From positions 434,001-498,000 of the forward strand of contig OZ244200.1 of assembly GCA_965216845.1 (NCBI GenBank): a stretch of 64,000 nucleotides of DNA, in the 5' to 3' direction. Both the position numbers and the translations under genes were made by a program. Positions 17,105 through 26,833 of the stretch are shown here, in pieces (position 1 is the stretch's first letter; each line of letters opens with the position of its first letter). The notes beneath the pieces were generated by a model. That model was not told where the DNA came from. It saw only the letters and a list, made by a program, of their open reading frames with translations, and made no database searches. Origin of the DNA: Panacagrimonas sp965216845 (GTDB taxonomy: Bacteria; Pseudomonadota; Gammaproteobacteria; Nevskiales; Nevskiaceae).

Positions 17105-18319
17105 ATGCACCCAAGAAGCATACAAGCGAGCCTGTTGGAGGCCCTGGGCGATACGCCCGTGGTGTTGCTCAATGGTGCCCGGCAAACGGGGAAAAGCACG
17201 CTGGTTCAAACCTTGTGCCCCGGTATTCGTTATCTCACGCTGGACGACCCCACGGTGCTGGCGGCGGCCAAGGCTGACCCTTTCGGTTTTATTGCAGCTT
17301 TTAACGCGCCGGTATGCCTGGATGAGGTGCAACGTGCGCCGGAATTGTTTTTAGCGATCAAGACGGCGGTGGACAAACACCGCGTGGCGGGGCGCTTTCT
17401 GCTGACGGGCTCAGCCAATGTGCTGATGCTGCCGCAAATGGCCGATTCACTCGCGGGGCGCATGGAAATCATTGAGCTATGGCCGCTCGCACAAAGCGAA
17501 TTGGAGCACCGTGGCAGCAGTGTGATTGACCGGCTGTTTGCGGGCGATTTTGCCGGAGTTTGTCTCTTTGAACGGGCGGATTTCATCAAGCGCCTGCTTT
17601 GCGGGGGCTACCCGGAGGCGACGCAACGCACGCAGGCCCGCCGCCGTAGCGCCTGGTTTGACAGCTACCTGGCGACCATTTTGCAGCGTGATGTGAAAGA
17701 CCTCGTCAATATCGAAGGTTTGACGGAGTTGCCAAAGCTGGTCCGGCTTCTGGCGATTCGCAGTGGTGGCTTGCTGAACTTTGCGGAGCTGGCGCGTAGC
17801 TGCGGCATTGCCCAAACTACCTTGAAGCGCTACATGGCGCTGCTGGAAACCTTGTTCCTGATTCGCCTGGTGCCTGCCTGGTCGTCGCATCGCGGCAAGC
17901 GTTTGCAAAAATCACCGAAACTGTTTTTGTCGGATTACGGTTTGATGGCGCATCTGCAGGGGCGCAGCACGGCGCAAATAACGGCGATGCACGGTCTGCC
18001 AGGTGACCTGGTCGAGGCCTTTGTTCATGCGGAGCTGGCCAAGCACCAAACCTGGGCAAACATTCCGACGCAGTTGATGCACTATCGAACCAGTACCGGG
18101 GTCGAGGTGGATTTTGTGCTGGAAAATCGACATGAGCAGTTGCTGGGCATTGAAGTCAAAGCGGCCGCAACGGTGACGGGAAAAGACTTCAAGGGCTTAC
18201 GCCATTTGCGCGATACGGCGCCGGAGCAGTTTGTGCGCGGCGTGGTGCTCTACACGGGCGAGCAGGTGGTGCATTTTGATGAACAGCTCACGGCTGTGCC
18301 CATTGCGCTGCTGCTATAA
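17105..18319 (+). CDS. AAA-type ATPase with DUF4143 domain
   Basis: This 404-residue protein has a Walker A motif (GARQTGKST, about residues 24-32), a Walker B-like CLDEVQ segment, the sensor LLTGSANVL, and a C-terminal DUF4143 region ending in a restriction-like fold (VEVDFVLE, then LGIEVKAAATV). The family is widespread, of uncertain role, and is often found near mobile or defence genes. It lies between hsdS and hsdR. ATG 17105 is preferred; an in-frame GTG at 17090 would add five residues. Part of the C-terminal domain resembles a PD-(D/E)xK nuclease core (E..DFVLE...EVKA), which is my inference. Confidence 0.85.
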   Translation: MHPRSIQASLLEALGDTPVVLLNGARQTGKSTLVQTLCPGIRYLTLDDPTVLAAAKADPFGFIAAFNAPVCLDEVQRAPELFLAIKTAVDKHRVAGRFLLTGSANVLMLPQMADSLAGRMEIIELWPLAQSELEHRGSSVIDRLFAGDFAGVCLFERADFIKRLLCGGYPEATQRTQARRRSAWFDSYLATILQRDVKDLVNIEGLTELPKLVRLLAIRSGGLLNFAELARSCGIAQTTLKRYMALLETLFLIRLVPAWSSHRGKRLQKSPKLFLSDYGLMAHLQGRSTAQITAMHGLPGDLVEAFVHAELAKHQTWANIPTQLMHYRTSTGVEVDFVLENRHEQLLGIEVKAAATVTGKDFKGLRHLRDTAPEQFVRGVVLYTGEQVVHFDEQLTAVPIALLL

Positions 18320-18330
18320 GCGAGAGACTC

Positions 18331-21300
18331 ATGACCGAATACAAAGCCATCGCCGAAACCAACCACTTTATCGTTCTCGATAAATACAACAAGGAATGGC
18401 AGGTCGCTGAAAGCTACCAGAGTGAGGGCGATCTGGAGCGGGAGCTGATTCAGGATCTGGTCAATCAGGGTTATGAGTATGTGCCGGCACTGAACAACCC
18501 CCAGGCCATGCTGGCCAATGTGCGTGAGCAGCTCCAGGCCCTGAACAAGGTGCAATTTGCGGACGGTGAATGGGCGCGCTTTGTCGAAACTTATCTCGAC
18601 AAACCCAGCGACGGCATTACGGACAAGACCCGCAAGATTCACGACGACTACATCTTTGATTTCGTATTCGATGACGGGCGCATCCAGAATATCTACCTGC
18701 TGGACAAGGGCAACATCGCCAGAAATACGGTGCAGGTGATCAAGCAGTTCGAGCAGACCGGCAGCCATGCCAATCGCTACGATGTGACGGTTTTGGTGAA
18801 TGGCCTGCCGCTGGTGCAGATCGAGCTGAAAAAACGCGGCGTGGCGATTCGCGAGGCCTTCAACCAGGTGCACCGCTACAGCAAAGAGAGCTTCAACAGC
18901 GCGCAGTCGCTGTACAAGTACCTGCAACTGTTCGTGATTTCCAACGGCACGGACACCCGCTATTTCGCCAATACCACGGCGCGCAACAAGAACAGTTTCG
19001 ACTTCACCATGAACTGGGCGCAGGCGGATAACAGCCTGATCAAGGATCTGAAGGACTTCACCGCCACCTTCTTCCAGAAGAACACGCTACTGAATGTGCT
19101 GCTGCATTACTCGGTGTTTGATGTCAGCGACACCCTGCTGGTGATGCGCCCTTACCAGATCGCGGCCACTGAGCGCATTCTGTGGAAGGTGAAAAGTTCA
19201 TATGAGGCCAAGAGCTGGAGCAAGCCGGAAAGCGGCGGCTATATCTGGCATACCACCGGCTCCGGCAAGACCCTGACCAGCTTCAAGGCGGCGCGGCTGG
19301 CGACGGAACTGGACTTCATCGACAAGGTGTTTTTCGTGGTCGACCGCAAAGACCTCGATTACCAGACCATGAAGGAGTATCAGCGCTTTTCGCCCGACAG
19401 CGTAAACGGTTCCGACAGCACCGCAGGCTTGAAGCGCAATCTGGGCAAGGATGACAACAAGATCATTGTCACCACCATCCAGAAGCTCAACAACCTGATG
19501 AAGAGCGAAGGCGATCTGCCGGTGTATCAGCAGCAGGTGGTGTTTATCTTCGATGAGTGCCATCGCAGCCAGTTCGGGGAGGCGCAGAAGAACCTGACGC
19601 GGAAGTTCAAGCGCTTCTATCAGTTCGGCTTTACCGGCACCCCCATCTTCCCGCAAAACGCCTTGGGGGCGGAAACCACCGCCAGCGTGTTCGGTCGCGA
19701 ACTGCATTCCTACGTGATCACCGACGCCATCCGCGATGAGAAGGTGCTCAAGTTCAAGGTGGACTACAACGATGTGCGGCCGCAGTTCAAGGCGATAGAA
19801 ACCGAGCAGGATGAGAAAAAGCTCAGCGCGGCGGAGAACAAGCAGGCGTTGCTGCATCCGGATCGGATTCGGGAGATTTCGCAGTACATCCTGAACAACT
19901 ACCGGCAGAAAACCCATCGCTTGCAGGCCGGGGTCAGGGGCTTCAATGCCATGTTTGCGGTCAGCAGTGTGGATGCCGCCAAGCTGTACTACGAATCGCT
20001 GAACCAGTTGCAGGCGGGCGGCGAGAAGCCGCTGAAGATCGCCACCATTTTCTCGTTCGCGGCGAATGAAGAGCAGGATGCCATCGGCGATATTCAGGAC
20101 GAGAGCTTTGAGGTGTCGGCCATGAACAGCAGCGCCAAGGAGTTCTTGAGTGCCGCCATTGCCGACTATAACGAGGCGTTCAAGACCAGCTTCAGTGTGG
20201 ACAGCAATGGCTTTCAGAACTACTACCGCGATCTTGCCAAACGGGTGAAATCCAAGGAGGTGGATCTGCTGATCGTGGTCGGCATGTTTTTGACCGGCTT
20301 TGATGCGCCCACGCTCAATACTTTGTTCGTGGACAAGAATCTGCGTTACCACGGCCTGATGCAGGCGTACTCGCGCACCAATCGCATCTTTGATGCCACC
20401 AAGACCTTCGGCAACATCGTCACCTTCCGCGACCTGGAAAAGGCCACGGTGGATGCCATCACCCTGTTCGGTGACAAGAACACCCGCAACGTGGTGCTGG
20501 AGAAAAGCTACAAAGAATATATGGAGGGCTTCACCGATGTGGTCACCGGTGAGGCGCGGCGCGGCTTCATGGAGGTGGTGGGTGAACTGGAGCAGCGCTT
20601 TCCTGAGCCAGCCGAAATCGTCAAGGAATCCGACAAGAAAGCCTTCGCCAAGCTGTTTGGCGAATATCTGCGCGTTGAGAACGTGCTGCAAAACTACGAC
20701 GAGTTCGCCAGTCTGAAAGACCTGCAGAGCATCGATATAAGTAACCCTGAGGCCGTGGAGGCATTCAAAGCGCAGCACTATCTCAATGACGATGAGCTTG
20801 CGGTCCTGCAAGCCATCCGGCTGCCGGCAGATCGCAAGATCCAGGATTACCGCTCCACCTACAACGACATCCGCGATTGGTTGCGTCGCGAAAAAGCGAC
20901 CGACGAACAGAACAAATCCGGCATCGACTGGGATGATGTGGTGTTCGAGGTTGACCTGCTGAAGTCACAGGAGATCAACCTGGATTACATCCTCGAATTG
21001 ATCTTCGAAAAGAACAAGAAAACCAAAGACAAGGCAGAACTGATCGAAGACGTGCGTCGGGTGATTCGCGCCAGCCTGGGTAATCGCGCCAAAGAAAGCT
21101 TGGTCGTGGATTTCATCAATCAAACCGAGCTCGACCAGATTGGTGACAAGGCCAGTGTGATCGAGGCGTTTTTCACCTTCGCGCAAGCGGAGCAGCGGCG
21201 CGAGGCCGAAGCGCTGATCGATGCCGAGAATCTGAATGGCGAGGCAGCCAGGCGCTATATCCAGTCCTCACTCAAACGCGAGTTTGCCAGCGACAGCGGC

Positions 21301-21429
21301 ACCGAGCTGAACGCCATTCTGCCCAGAATGAGCCCGCTGAACCCCAGTTACCTGACCAAAAAACACAGCGTGTTTCAAAAGATCGCTGCATTTGTGGACA
21401 AATTCAAGGGAATTGGTGGCGGGCTTTAG
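18331..21429 (+). CDS. hsdR: Type I restriction endonuclease/translocase subunit
   Basis: This 1032-residue motor and nuclease subunit has a PD-(D/E)xK nuclease core near residues 151-167 (DVTVLVNGLP..QIELKK), Walker A HTTGSGKT (307-314), DECH box (408-411) and helicase motifs to about residue 720. The C-terminal helical domain binds the methylase core. Length and motifs are those of complete type I R subunits. It follows the ATPase gene by 11 bp. Its TAG stop lies within the TTAG that borders a 46-bp palindromic element. Confidence 0.95.
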   Translation: MTEYKAIAETNHFIVLDKYNKEWQVAESYQSEGDLERELIQDLVNQGYEYVPALNNPQAMLANVREQLQALNKVQFADGEWARFVETYLDKPSDGITDKTRKIHDDYIFDFVFDDGRIQNIYLLDKGNIARNTVQVIKQFEQTGSHANRYDVTVLVNGLPLVQIELKKRGVAIREAFNQVHRYSKESFNSAQSLYKYLQLFVISNGTDTRYFANTTARNKNSFDFTMNWAQADNSLIKDLKDFTATFFQKNTLLNVLLHYSVFDVSDTLLVMRPYQIAATERILWKVKSSYEAKSWSKPESGGYIWHTTGSGKTLTSFKAARLATELDFIDKVFFVVDRKDLDYQTMKEYQRFSPDSVNGSDSTAGLKRNLGKDDNKIIVTTIQKLNNLMKSEGDLPVYQQQVVFIFDECHRSQFGEAQKNLTRKFKRFYQFGFTGTPIFPQNALGAETTASVFGRELHSYVITDAIRDEKVLKFKVDYNDVRPQFKAIETEQDEKKLSAAENKQALLHPDRIREISQYILNNYRQKTHRLQAGVRGFNAMFAVSSVDAAKLYYESLNQLQAGGEKPLKIATIFSFAANEEQDAIGDIQDESFEVSAMNSSAKEFLSAAIADYNEAFKTSFSVDSNGFQNYYRDLAKRVKSKEVDLLIVVGMFLTGFDAPTLNTLFVDKNLRYHGLMQAYSRTNRIFDATKTFGNIVTFRDLEKATVDAITLFGDKNTRNVVLEKSYKEYMEGFTDVVTGEARRGFMEVVGELEQRFPEPAEIVKESDKKAFAKLFGEYLRVENVLQNYDEFASLKDLQSIDISNPEAVEAFKAQHYLNDDELAVLQAIRLPADRKIQDYRSTYNDIRDWLRREKATDEQNKSGIDWDDVVFEVDLLKSQEINLDYILELIFEKNKKTKDKAELIEDVRRVIRASLGNRAKESLVVDFINQTELDQIGDKASVIEAFFTFAQAEQRREAEALIDAENLNGEAARRYIQSSLKREFASDSGTELNAILPRMSPLNPSYLTKKHSVFQKIAAFVDKFKGIGGGL

Positions 21430-21475
21430 GGAAACACTGATTAATTGTAGAAGTTCAGACTTAATCAGCGTTTCC
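21430..21475. mobile_element. 46-bp palindromic element flanked by TTAG (MITE-like)
   Basis: Arms 21430-21444 (GGAAACACTGATTAA) and 21461-21475 (TTAATCAGCGTTTCC) are inverted repeats with one mismatch around a 16-bp centre. The element is bordered on both sides by the direct tetramer TTAG (21426-21429 and 21476-21479), which fits the YTAR target duplication typical of IS5-group elements. It separates the convergent hsdR and RND genes and could also act as a two-way terminator. Confidence 0.5.
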
Positions 21476-21493
21476 TTAGGCCAACCGGGCCGC

Positions 21494-24004
21494 CTACGCG
21501 CCGGCGCTGGCCGCACTTGATGAGGCTCCGCCTTCTGCGAACGGCCTTGCCCACATCAACAAGGCTGGCAACAAGCTCAGGTTGGCCAACAACGCAAACA
21601 ACATGGCCACACCGGTAAACAGGCCAAAGTAAATGGTGGGCATGAAGTTGGACAGGGCCATGATGGAAAAGCCCAGGGTGACGACGACGGTGGTGTAGAA
21701 CATGGCGCGACCAACGCTGGCATGGGAACGTTGCACGGCGCCTGCGTAGCCTCGCTCGGCCACCTCGTCCCGGAATCGGTAGGAATAATGGATGGTGTTA
21801 TCCACGCCGATGCCGATGGTGATGGAGGCGATGGTGATGGTCATGATGTCCAGCGGGATGCCGGCGATGCCGATCAGGCCCAGCACCATGCCGGCGGCGA
21901 TCAATGTGGGGAACGCGCCGATCAGCGCCATTTTGATATTCCGGAACAGCAGCAGAATCATGAAGCTGATGACGATGAACACCACGCCCAGGGTTTGCGC
22001 CTGTGAGGCGAACAGGCTTTGCAGGACGTTGTTGTAGAGCACCAGGGCGCCGGCCAGTTTTACCTGTTCGGGTTCCAGGCCGGCCTCGCTGACCAATTCG
22101 CTGCGAATCTTTTTGATCAGCGCATCACGCGACAGGTTGGGATCAGAGTCGATAATGCGCACGGCAAAGCGAAGCTGATTGCCGTCCTCGGACATGTAGG
22201 GATCAAACAGACTTTCCTTGATGGACGGCGGCAGCAGCTTGTGCATCACGGCCAGCACGAAGTTGGACATGGGCTCGTCGTCATTGAGCATCTGCACCAT
22301 GCGCATGCTGGAGGATAGCGACAAGACCTTGCCGGTTTCCGGCAGGCTTTCCAGGTAGTCGTGGATCTTGTGGACCTCTTCCAACTGGTATTCGTTGAAC
22401 CAGTAGCTGGTGGCGGACAGCCCGCCGTCGCCTTCCAGCAGGTCGGCGAATTCATCGTCCTCCTCTTCGGCCTGTTCGTCGAAAAACCATTGCGGCGCGT
22501 CGACGATGACATCCAGCGGCGTAGTGCCGCCCAGTTCCTTGTCAATCACCACCATGCCGCGATAAATCTCGGTGGTGGGTTTGAAGTAGTCGATAAAACG
22601 ATTCTCTACCGTGAGCCGCGAGATGCCCAGAGCCGAAACCAGCACCAGCACCGCAAAGCCGATGCCGACCAGGGCCGCCCGAGACTCCACCAGACGCGCG
22701 AACAGGCCGTTGACCCGTGCCGACAGATCCCGGCCCTGATCCGGCGTTGGTCCCGGGCTCAGCGGCGCCAGCGCGGCGGGAACGGCGAGAAAGGTCATCA
22801 CCAGGGCGATGGCCATGCCGCAGGTCATCATCAGGCCGAAGTCGATGACCGGGCGGATGTCGCTGACCGCCATCGAGGCAAAAGACACCATGGTGGTGAG
22901 CACCGCGTACAGCGAGGGCATGATCTTGCTGCGAACGGTTTGTTCCAACAGCTGGGCCTGCGCCATCCCCGGATGCTGCCGGTGCAACTCGCGATGGCGC
23001 TCGATCAGGTGAATACCGAGTGACAGGGAAATGATCAGAATCAGCGAAATATAGTTGGACGACACCACCGTGATGGGCCACTGCATCAGGCCCAGAAAGC
23101 CGGACATGCTCAGCGCGATCAGCGCGCAGGTCGCGGCCGGCACGATGACCCAGCGCAGGCGCCGGAACGAGATCGCCAACAGCACGATGATGAACAGGCC
23201 CACGCCGATCCCGAAGCTGCGGATATCACCACGCACGAAGTCGAGCATGTCCACCGCGATCATCGGCACGCCGCCCAGAATGATGCGCGCGCCGTCACGG
23301 TGCTGATCCAGCACCGCGCGAACATCGGCAACGATGGTTCTGAGCTGCGCCTGACGCGCTGCGCTGGCGGCGGCGTATTCGCTGGTAACGCGCGACAGCT
23401 CGGCCGCCTGTTCGCCGTTCAGCCCCGCTTCATCACGCAAGATGCGCAGCTCGTTGCGGCGGGCGAACAAGGCCTCCGCCCTTGGATTTGGCTGCAAGTT
23501 CAGCAACATGGCGGTGGTGCGCCCGTCCGGACTCATCACCAGATCGCGATACACCGGGCTGGTCTGGAATTCGCGCCTGGCCAGCGCGCGGTCCACGTCC
23601 GCATCCAGCAACAGGCGTTGATGCTGTTGAATTTCCGTCAGCGTGACGCGCGGGCTGTCGATCAGCGGCACGTCCAGAATGCTCATCACCGAACTGATGG
23701 CCGGCAAGGCTTCCAGCTGGCCACGCAGCACCTTCAGATCATTCAAGGCGGTGTCGGAGAACAGGTCGGCTTGCGGGGTATAGGCCACCACCAGAAACTC
23801 GGCGGCGCCGTAGCGATCCGCCACGCCACGGTAGTAACGCAGATCCTGATCGCCCTCCAGCATCAGCGAATCCGCCGACGCGTCCAGCCGGAAGTCACGC
23901 AAGGCATAGGCGGCGGTGGCGATCACCGCAACCATCAACAAGCCAACCAGCCACGCGCGCCGCAGCACCAGCTGAAAATAAAAGGCAGCAATGCGCTCGC
24001 GCAT
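21494..24004 (-). CDS. RND-superfamily (MMPL-type) transporter
   Basis: This 836-residue membrane protein has the two-fold RND layout: a helix near the N-terminus, a large periplasmic loop, then a block of five helices, repeated once (loops at about residues 45-225 and 440-620). It resembles the MMPL/HpnN-like exporters linked to lipid or hydrophobic-compound traffic. I chose ATG 24004 because the upstream in-frame ATG would add a 32-residue non-membrane leader. It is divergent from the marR and fadL-like genes, suggesting common control. The substrate is unknown. Confidence 0.85.
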   Translation of the reverse strand: MRERIAAFYFQLVLRRAWLVGLLMVAVIATAAYALRDFRLDASADSLMLEGDQDLRYYRGVADRYGAAEFLVVAYTPQADLFSDTALNDLKVLRGQLEALPAISSVMSILDVPLIDSPRVTLTEIQQHQRLLLDADVDRALARREFQTSPVYRDLVMSPDGRTTAMLLNLQPNPRAEALFARRNELRILRDEAGLNGEQAAELSRVTSEYAAASAARQAQLRTIVADVRAVLDQHRDGARIILGGVPMIAVDMLDFVRGDIRSFGIGVGLFIIVLLAISFRRLRWVIVPAATCALIALSMSGFLGLMQWPITVVSSNYISLILIISLSLGIHLIERHRELHRQHPGMAQAQLLEQTVRSKIMPSLYAVLTTMVSFASMAVSDIRPVIDFGLMMTCGMAIALVMTFLAVPAALAPLSPGPTPDQGRDLSARVNGLFARLVESRAALVGIGFAVLVLVSALGISRLTVENRFIDYFKPTTEIYRGMVVIDKELGGTTPLDVIVDAPQWFFDEQAEEEDDEFADLLEGDGGLSATSYWFNEYQLEEVHKIHDYLESLPETGKVLSLSSSMRMVQMLNDDEPMSNFVLAVMHKLLPPSIKESLFDPYMSEDGNQLRFAVRIIDSDPNLSRDALIKKIRSELVSEAGLEPEQVKLAGALVLYNNVLQSLFASQAQTLGVVFIVISFMILLLFRNIKMALIGAFPTLIAAGMVLGLIGIAGIPLDIMTITIASITIGIGVDNTIHYSYRFRDEVAERGYAGAVQRSHASVGRAMFYTTVVVTLGFSIMALSNFMPTIYFGLFTGVAMLFALLANLSLLPALLMWARPFAEGGASSSAASAGA

Positions 24005-24171
24005 TGGCAGTCTCCCGGGGTGGATCGAGTGAACCGGGAGATTAGCCGATTTGGGTGCGTCCGCCGGCAGACAGGCGGCAACGGCAAATGCCGGGTTCAC
24101 GGCGGCCAGGCGCGCGTCCGCCTTGACCGGAGCGGAGTCGGCCGCTTGACCCGCCCATTTAGTTCATTACT

Positions 24172-24184
24172 ATACTATTAGTAT
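24172..24184. promoter_or_regulatory. AT-rich palindrome upstream of marR
   Basis: ATACT-ATT-AGTAT lies in a very AT-rich stretch 20 bp before the MarR start, followed by a half-similar ATTAGTGTAC. In divergent MarR arrangements such a site is often the autoregulatory operator. It overlaps the region where the marR -10 (TATAAA-like) should lie. Confidence 0.5.
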
Positions 24185-24204
24185 GTTATTAGTGTACTTA
24201 TAAA

Positions 24205-24732
24205 ATGAAAACCATCGAACGGCTCAACGCGATTGAGGCCAGCGCCGAGAGCTGGCGCAAAAGCATGGCGGGCATTGCCCCCGAAGACGTCAGCCTGATG
24301 CGGCTGATTCGAGTGGCGAGCCTCGGGATCACCGCTTTCGTCGATCCCATGCTGCGCGATTCAAGACTGACGGAAAGCTCGTATCACTCGCTGATCGTGA
24401 TCGTGGCCAGCGGGGGCAAGGGCATTACGGTCACGGCATTGTGCGATCAGGTTGGCCAGGCACGCGCGAACATGACCCGGATACTGAAGCTTCTGGCGTC
24501 CATGGATTTGATCCTCATGCGCGCCGACAGCGGTGATTCGCGGCGCAAGCGCGTGATCGCCACCGACAAGGGCAACCGGCTGATCCGTACGCTCAGCAAG
24601 CGCCTGAGTCCGATTGTCCGGCTCGCGTTTTCCGGTGTGAGCGCTGAGCAAAAGCAGTCCCTGCATCAGTTGCTCGGCAAGCTCATTGCGTCGGCGAGCA
24701 TGGCTGAAACCGAGGCCCTGAAATTCTCATGA
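24205..24732 (+). CDS. MarR-family transcriptional regulator
   Basis: This 175-residue protein has a winged helix-turn-helix at about residues 70-130 (ITVTALCDQVGQARANMTRI, then the wing RADSGDSRRKRVIATDKG) and flanking dimerisation helices. MarR proteins usually repress a divergent or downstream gene until a small ligand binds. It sits between the divergent RND exporter and the FadL-like gene, whose start overlaps its stop by four bases. Control of both is likely. The ligand is unknown. Confidence 0.9.
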   Translation: MKTIERLNAIEASAESWRKSMAGIAPEDVSLMRLIRVASLGITAFVDPMLRDSRLTESSYHSLIVIVASGGKGITVTALCDQVGQARANMTRILKLLASMDLILMRADSGDSRRKRVIATDKGNRLIRTLSKRLSPIVRLAFSGVSAEQKQSLHQLLGKLIASASMAETEALKFS

Positions 24733-26204
24733 AGCCGCGATCGACTCGGCTGTCCGCGCTGGCCGTCATCGCCACCGGCCTTGTGTCTGCGCCGGCGGGC
24801 TTTGCGGCCAACGGAATGAACGCACCCGGCAACGGCGCAATTCAAATGAGCCTGGCCGGTGCCGGAACGGCCTTGGTTGAGGACAGCTTTGCCGCACTGC
24901 GAAACCCGGCCGCCGCCGTCTGGATGGGTGACGGCGCCGCGCTGGACCTTGGCATCGTGGTCCCCCGGGGCGGTGCAAGGGTCGAACCGCTGGGGGCGCG
25001 ATCCGCCATCGGCCTGTTCGATATCCAGCCCGGAAAATACCAGTCGGTCGAGGGGGTGTTTCCGGTGCCCGCCTACGCCCGAAACTGGCGCCTGAGCGAC
25101 CGCCAAGCACTCGGTTGGGGGCTGACTGCATCAGGGCTGAAATCAAGCGCCGCCGGCGGTTCTGCCAGCCTGTCACGCGGCGTGCCGACTTTTTCGGCAA
25201 GCTGCGAAGGCGGTTTTGGCGGCGGACAACCCGTGGACGCCAACCCGGACCTGCGCGGGCTCTGCGGCCGGTCCGGCAAGAAGTTGGGGGTCGACCTCAC
25301 CCAGCTGCTGCTGTCCGCGTTTTACGCCTACCGCGTCGATGCCTCGCTGTCGCTGGGGATCGAGCCGGTCTTCGCCGCCCAACGCGTTCAGTTGCGCGGG
25401 TTGGGCGCCTTCGCCGCGTTTTCCAACCAACCGCAGAACACGACCGACAACGACTTCGACTATTCCTGGGGTGGCGGCGTGCGCCTCGGCCTGCTGTGGG
25501 AGCCGGCGGACGGCCTGGCCTTTGGCGCCGCCTATCAAAGCCGGCTGACACAGTCCGAATTCGCCCGCTACCAGGGCGCCATTGTTGGTGGCTCGCTCGA
25601 CTTTGCTCCCACACTGAACCTGGGGGCGCAAATCCATTTTCTGCCGGGCCAACGGCTGATATTCGACCTGGAGCAAATCGGTTTCGCGGACGTGACGCCG
25701 TTGGCCAAACAGGTGGAGCCGCAGCGCTTCTCGGATGAATGCTTCGTGCCGCGCATCCTGGCGCGATCCCCAAACCCGGCGCCGCTTTCGGCATGCCTGG
25801 GCGGCAAAACCGGACCGGGCTTCGGCTGGCGCGATGTCACGGTCTACAAGATCGGCTATCAATCCAGGCTGGGAAACCGGACCCTTCGCGCTGGTTTTAG
25901 CTGGGGCGGAAACCCGGTCAACTCCGGACAGGTCCTGTCGAGGTTTTTCGCGCCCCCCATCAGCGACAAGCACGCCGCCATCGGATACGCATGGAAGCGC
26001 CCGAACGGCGCACGAATACATTTGGCACTGACGCACGCAATCAACCACTCGATTCGTGAGAAAAACGTATTCAGCAACGCTCAACTGTCATTGCTGCAAG
26101 GAACTCTGGTCGGCATCAGGGTCGTGCCGGACGCTCAGGATCAAGTGGTTGAAAGCTCGCTGCGGGTTTGGCAACTGCATGTCACCTATGCATGGGCGCC
26201 GTGA
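24729..26204 (+). CDS. FadL/OmpP1-family outer-membrane protein
   Basis: This 491-residue outer-membrane beta-barrel of the hydrophobic-compound transporter family has a signal peptide at about residues 1-27 (ending GFAA). The early hatch-like region GAGTALVEDSFAALRNPAA matches the family's conserved N-terminal plug, and alternating aromatic strands end in YAWAP. It is coupled to the upstream MarR gene. Together with the divergent RND exporter it suggests a system for handling lipids or aromatic compounds. Confidence 0.85.
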   Translation: MKPRSTRLSALAVIATGLVSAPAGFAANGMNAPGNGAIQMSLAGAGTALVEDSFAALRNPAAAVWMGDGAALDLGIVVPRGGARVEPLGARSAIGLFDIQPGKYQSVEGVFPVPAYARNWRLSDRQALGWGLTASGLKSSAAGGSASLSRGVPTFSASCEGGFGGGQPVDANPDLRGLCGRSGKKLGVDLTQLLLSAFYAYRVDASLSLGIEPVFAAQRVQLRGLGAFAAFSNQPQNTTDNDFDYSWGGGVRLGLLWEPADGLAFGAAYQSRLTQSEFARYQGAIVGGSLDFAPTLNLGAQIHFLPGQRLIFDLEQIGFADVTPLAKQVEPQRFSDECFVPRILARSPNPAPLSACLGGKTGPGFGWRDVTVYKIGYQSRLGNRTLRAGFSWGGNPVNSGQVLSRFFAPPISDKHAAIGYAWKRPNGARIHLALTHAINHSIREKNVFSNAQLSLLQGTLVGIRVVPDAQDQVVESSLRVWQLHVTYAWAP

Positions 26205-26408
26205 GCCGCACCCGACCGGCGCTTTCCTCTGGCGCAATTCTCTCCGACGCGGTGTTGTCTATGGCGGATACGGCGCGGGGAGCTGCGCGCAACAGCCTGC
26301 GAACCACCCGCCTGCGACACGCTCACCCGGCAAGGCACTTGGCAAGGGCTGTGACGGGTTCATTATGATCCGGGGGAGATCGATGCGGAACAAAGAGGCA
26401 GATTTCCA

Positions 26409-26672
26409 GTGCGAAAGATTTCCAAACGCTACGAGCATTTCGTCTTCGGCGTCATTCAGTCGGGGCTGACCTGCTTGGTGGCCACGGCAATTGCCCTGAG
26501 CAGCCAGCCCATTGCATCCATCGCCCACTTCGCCAGAGATTTGTTGTACGCCTGGGCGCTGTCCTGGGCCACCATGCTGCCGGTGGTGATGGTGGCGGCG
26601 CCGGCGATTCGCAACATGGTGAATCGCATGACTTATGATCCTCATCGAACCACGCCTGCGGGCGACGGTTAA
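26409..26672 (+). CDS. DUF2798 small membrane protein
   Basis: This 87-residue protein has two hydrophobic segments (residues 10-30 and 43-68) and the family pattern FGVIQSGLTC...WALSWATMLPVV. The start is GTG 26409 after a weak purine stretch. The function of DUF2798 is unknown. It stands alone between the FadL-like gene and the enoyl-CoA hydratase. The 204 bp before it hold nothing I recognise. Confidence 0.75.
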   Translation: MRKISKRYEHFVFGVIQSGLTCLVATAIALSSQPIASIAHFARDLLYAWALSWATMLPVVMVAAPAIRNMVNRMTYDPHRTTPAGDG

Positions 26673-26790
26673 AGGCTGCTGAAAAACGACCTGCGTTGCC
26701 GCTGCGGCGTCAAAAATGGCCTGAAAATGCTCATTTTCTCCTTGTAAACTCCGCTTTCCCGGCCACCTTTTCTTGCATCGCCTGCCTCAT
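26673..26790 (+). repeat. Probable dispersed extragenic repeat
   Basis: The stretch beginning GGCTGCTGAAAAAC and continuing through a TGTAAACTCCGC-like segment resembles an extragenic repeat seen in many gammaproteobacterial genomes. Only one copy lies in this window, so the call rests on recall of its wording and cannot be confirmed here. Confidence 0.35.
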
Positions 26791-26833
26791 CAACCTGTTC
26801 CAACCGCCTTTACCAGACATTTGCGAGGGTCCC

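Noticed and set aside
13297..21429. BREX, DISARM or other multi-gene defence system
   Set aside because: All genes fit a type I restriction operon with RhuM and an ATPase; no PglZ, DrmB or similar gene is present.
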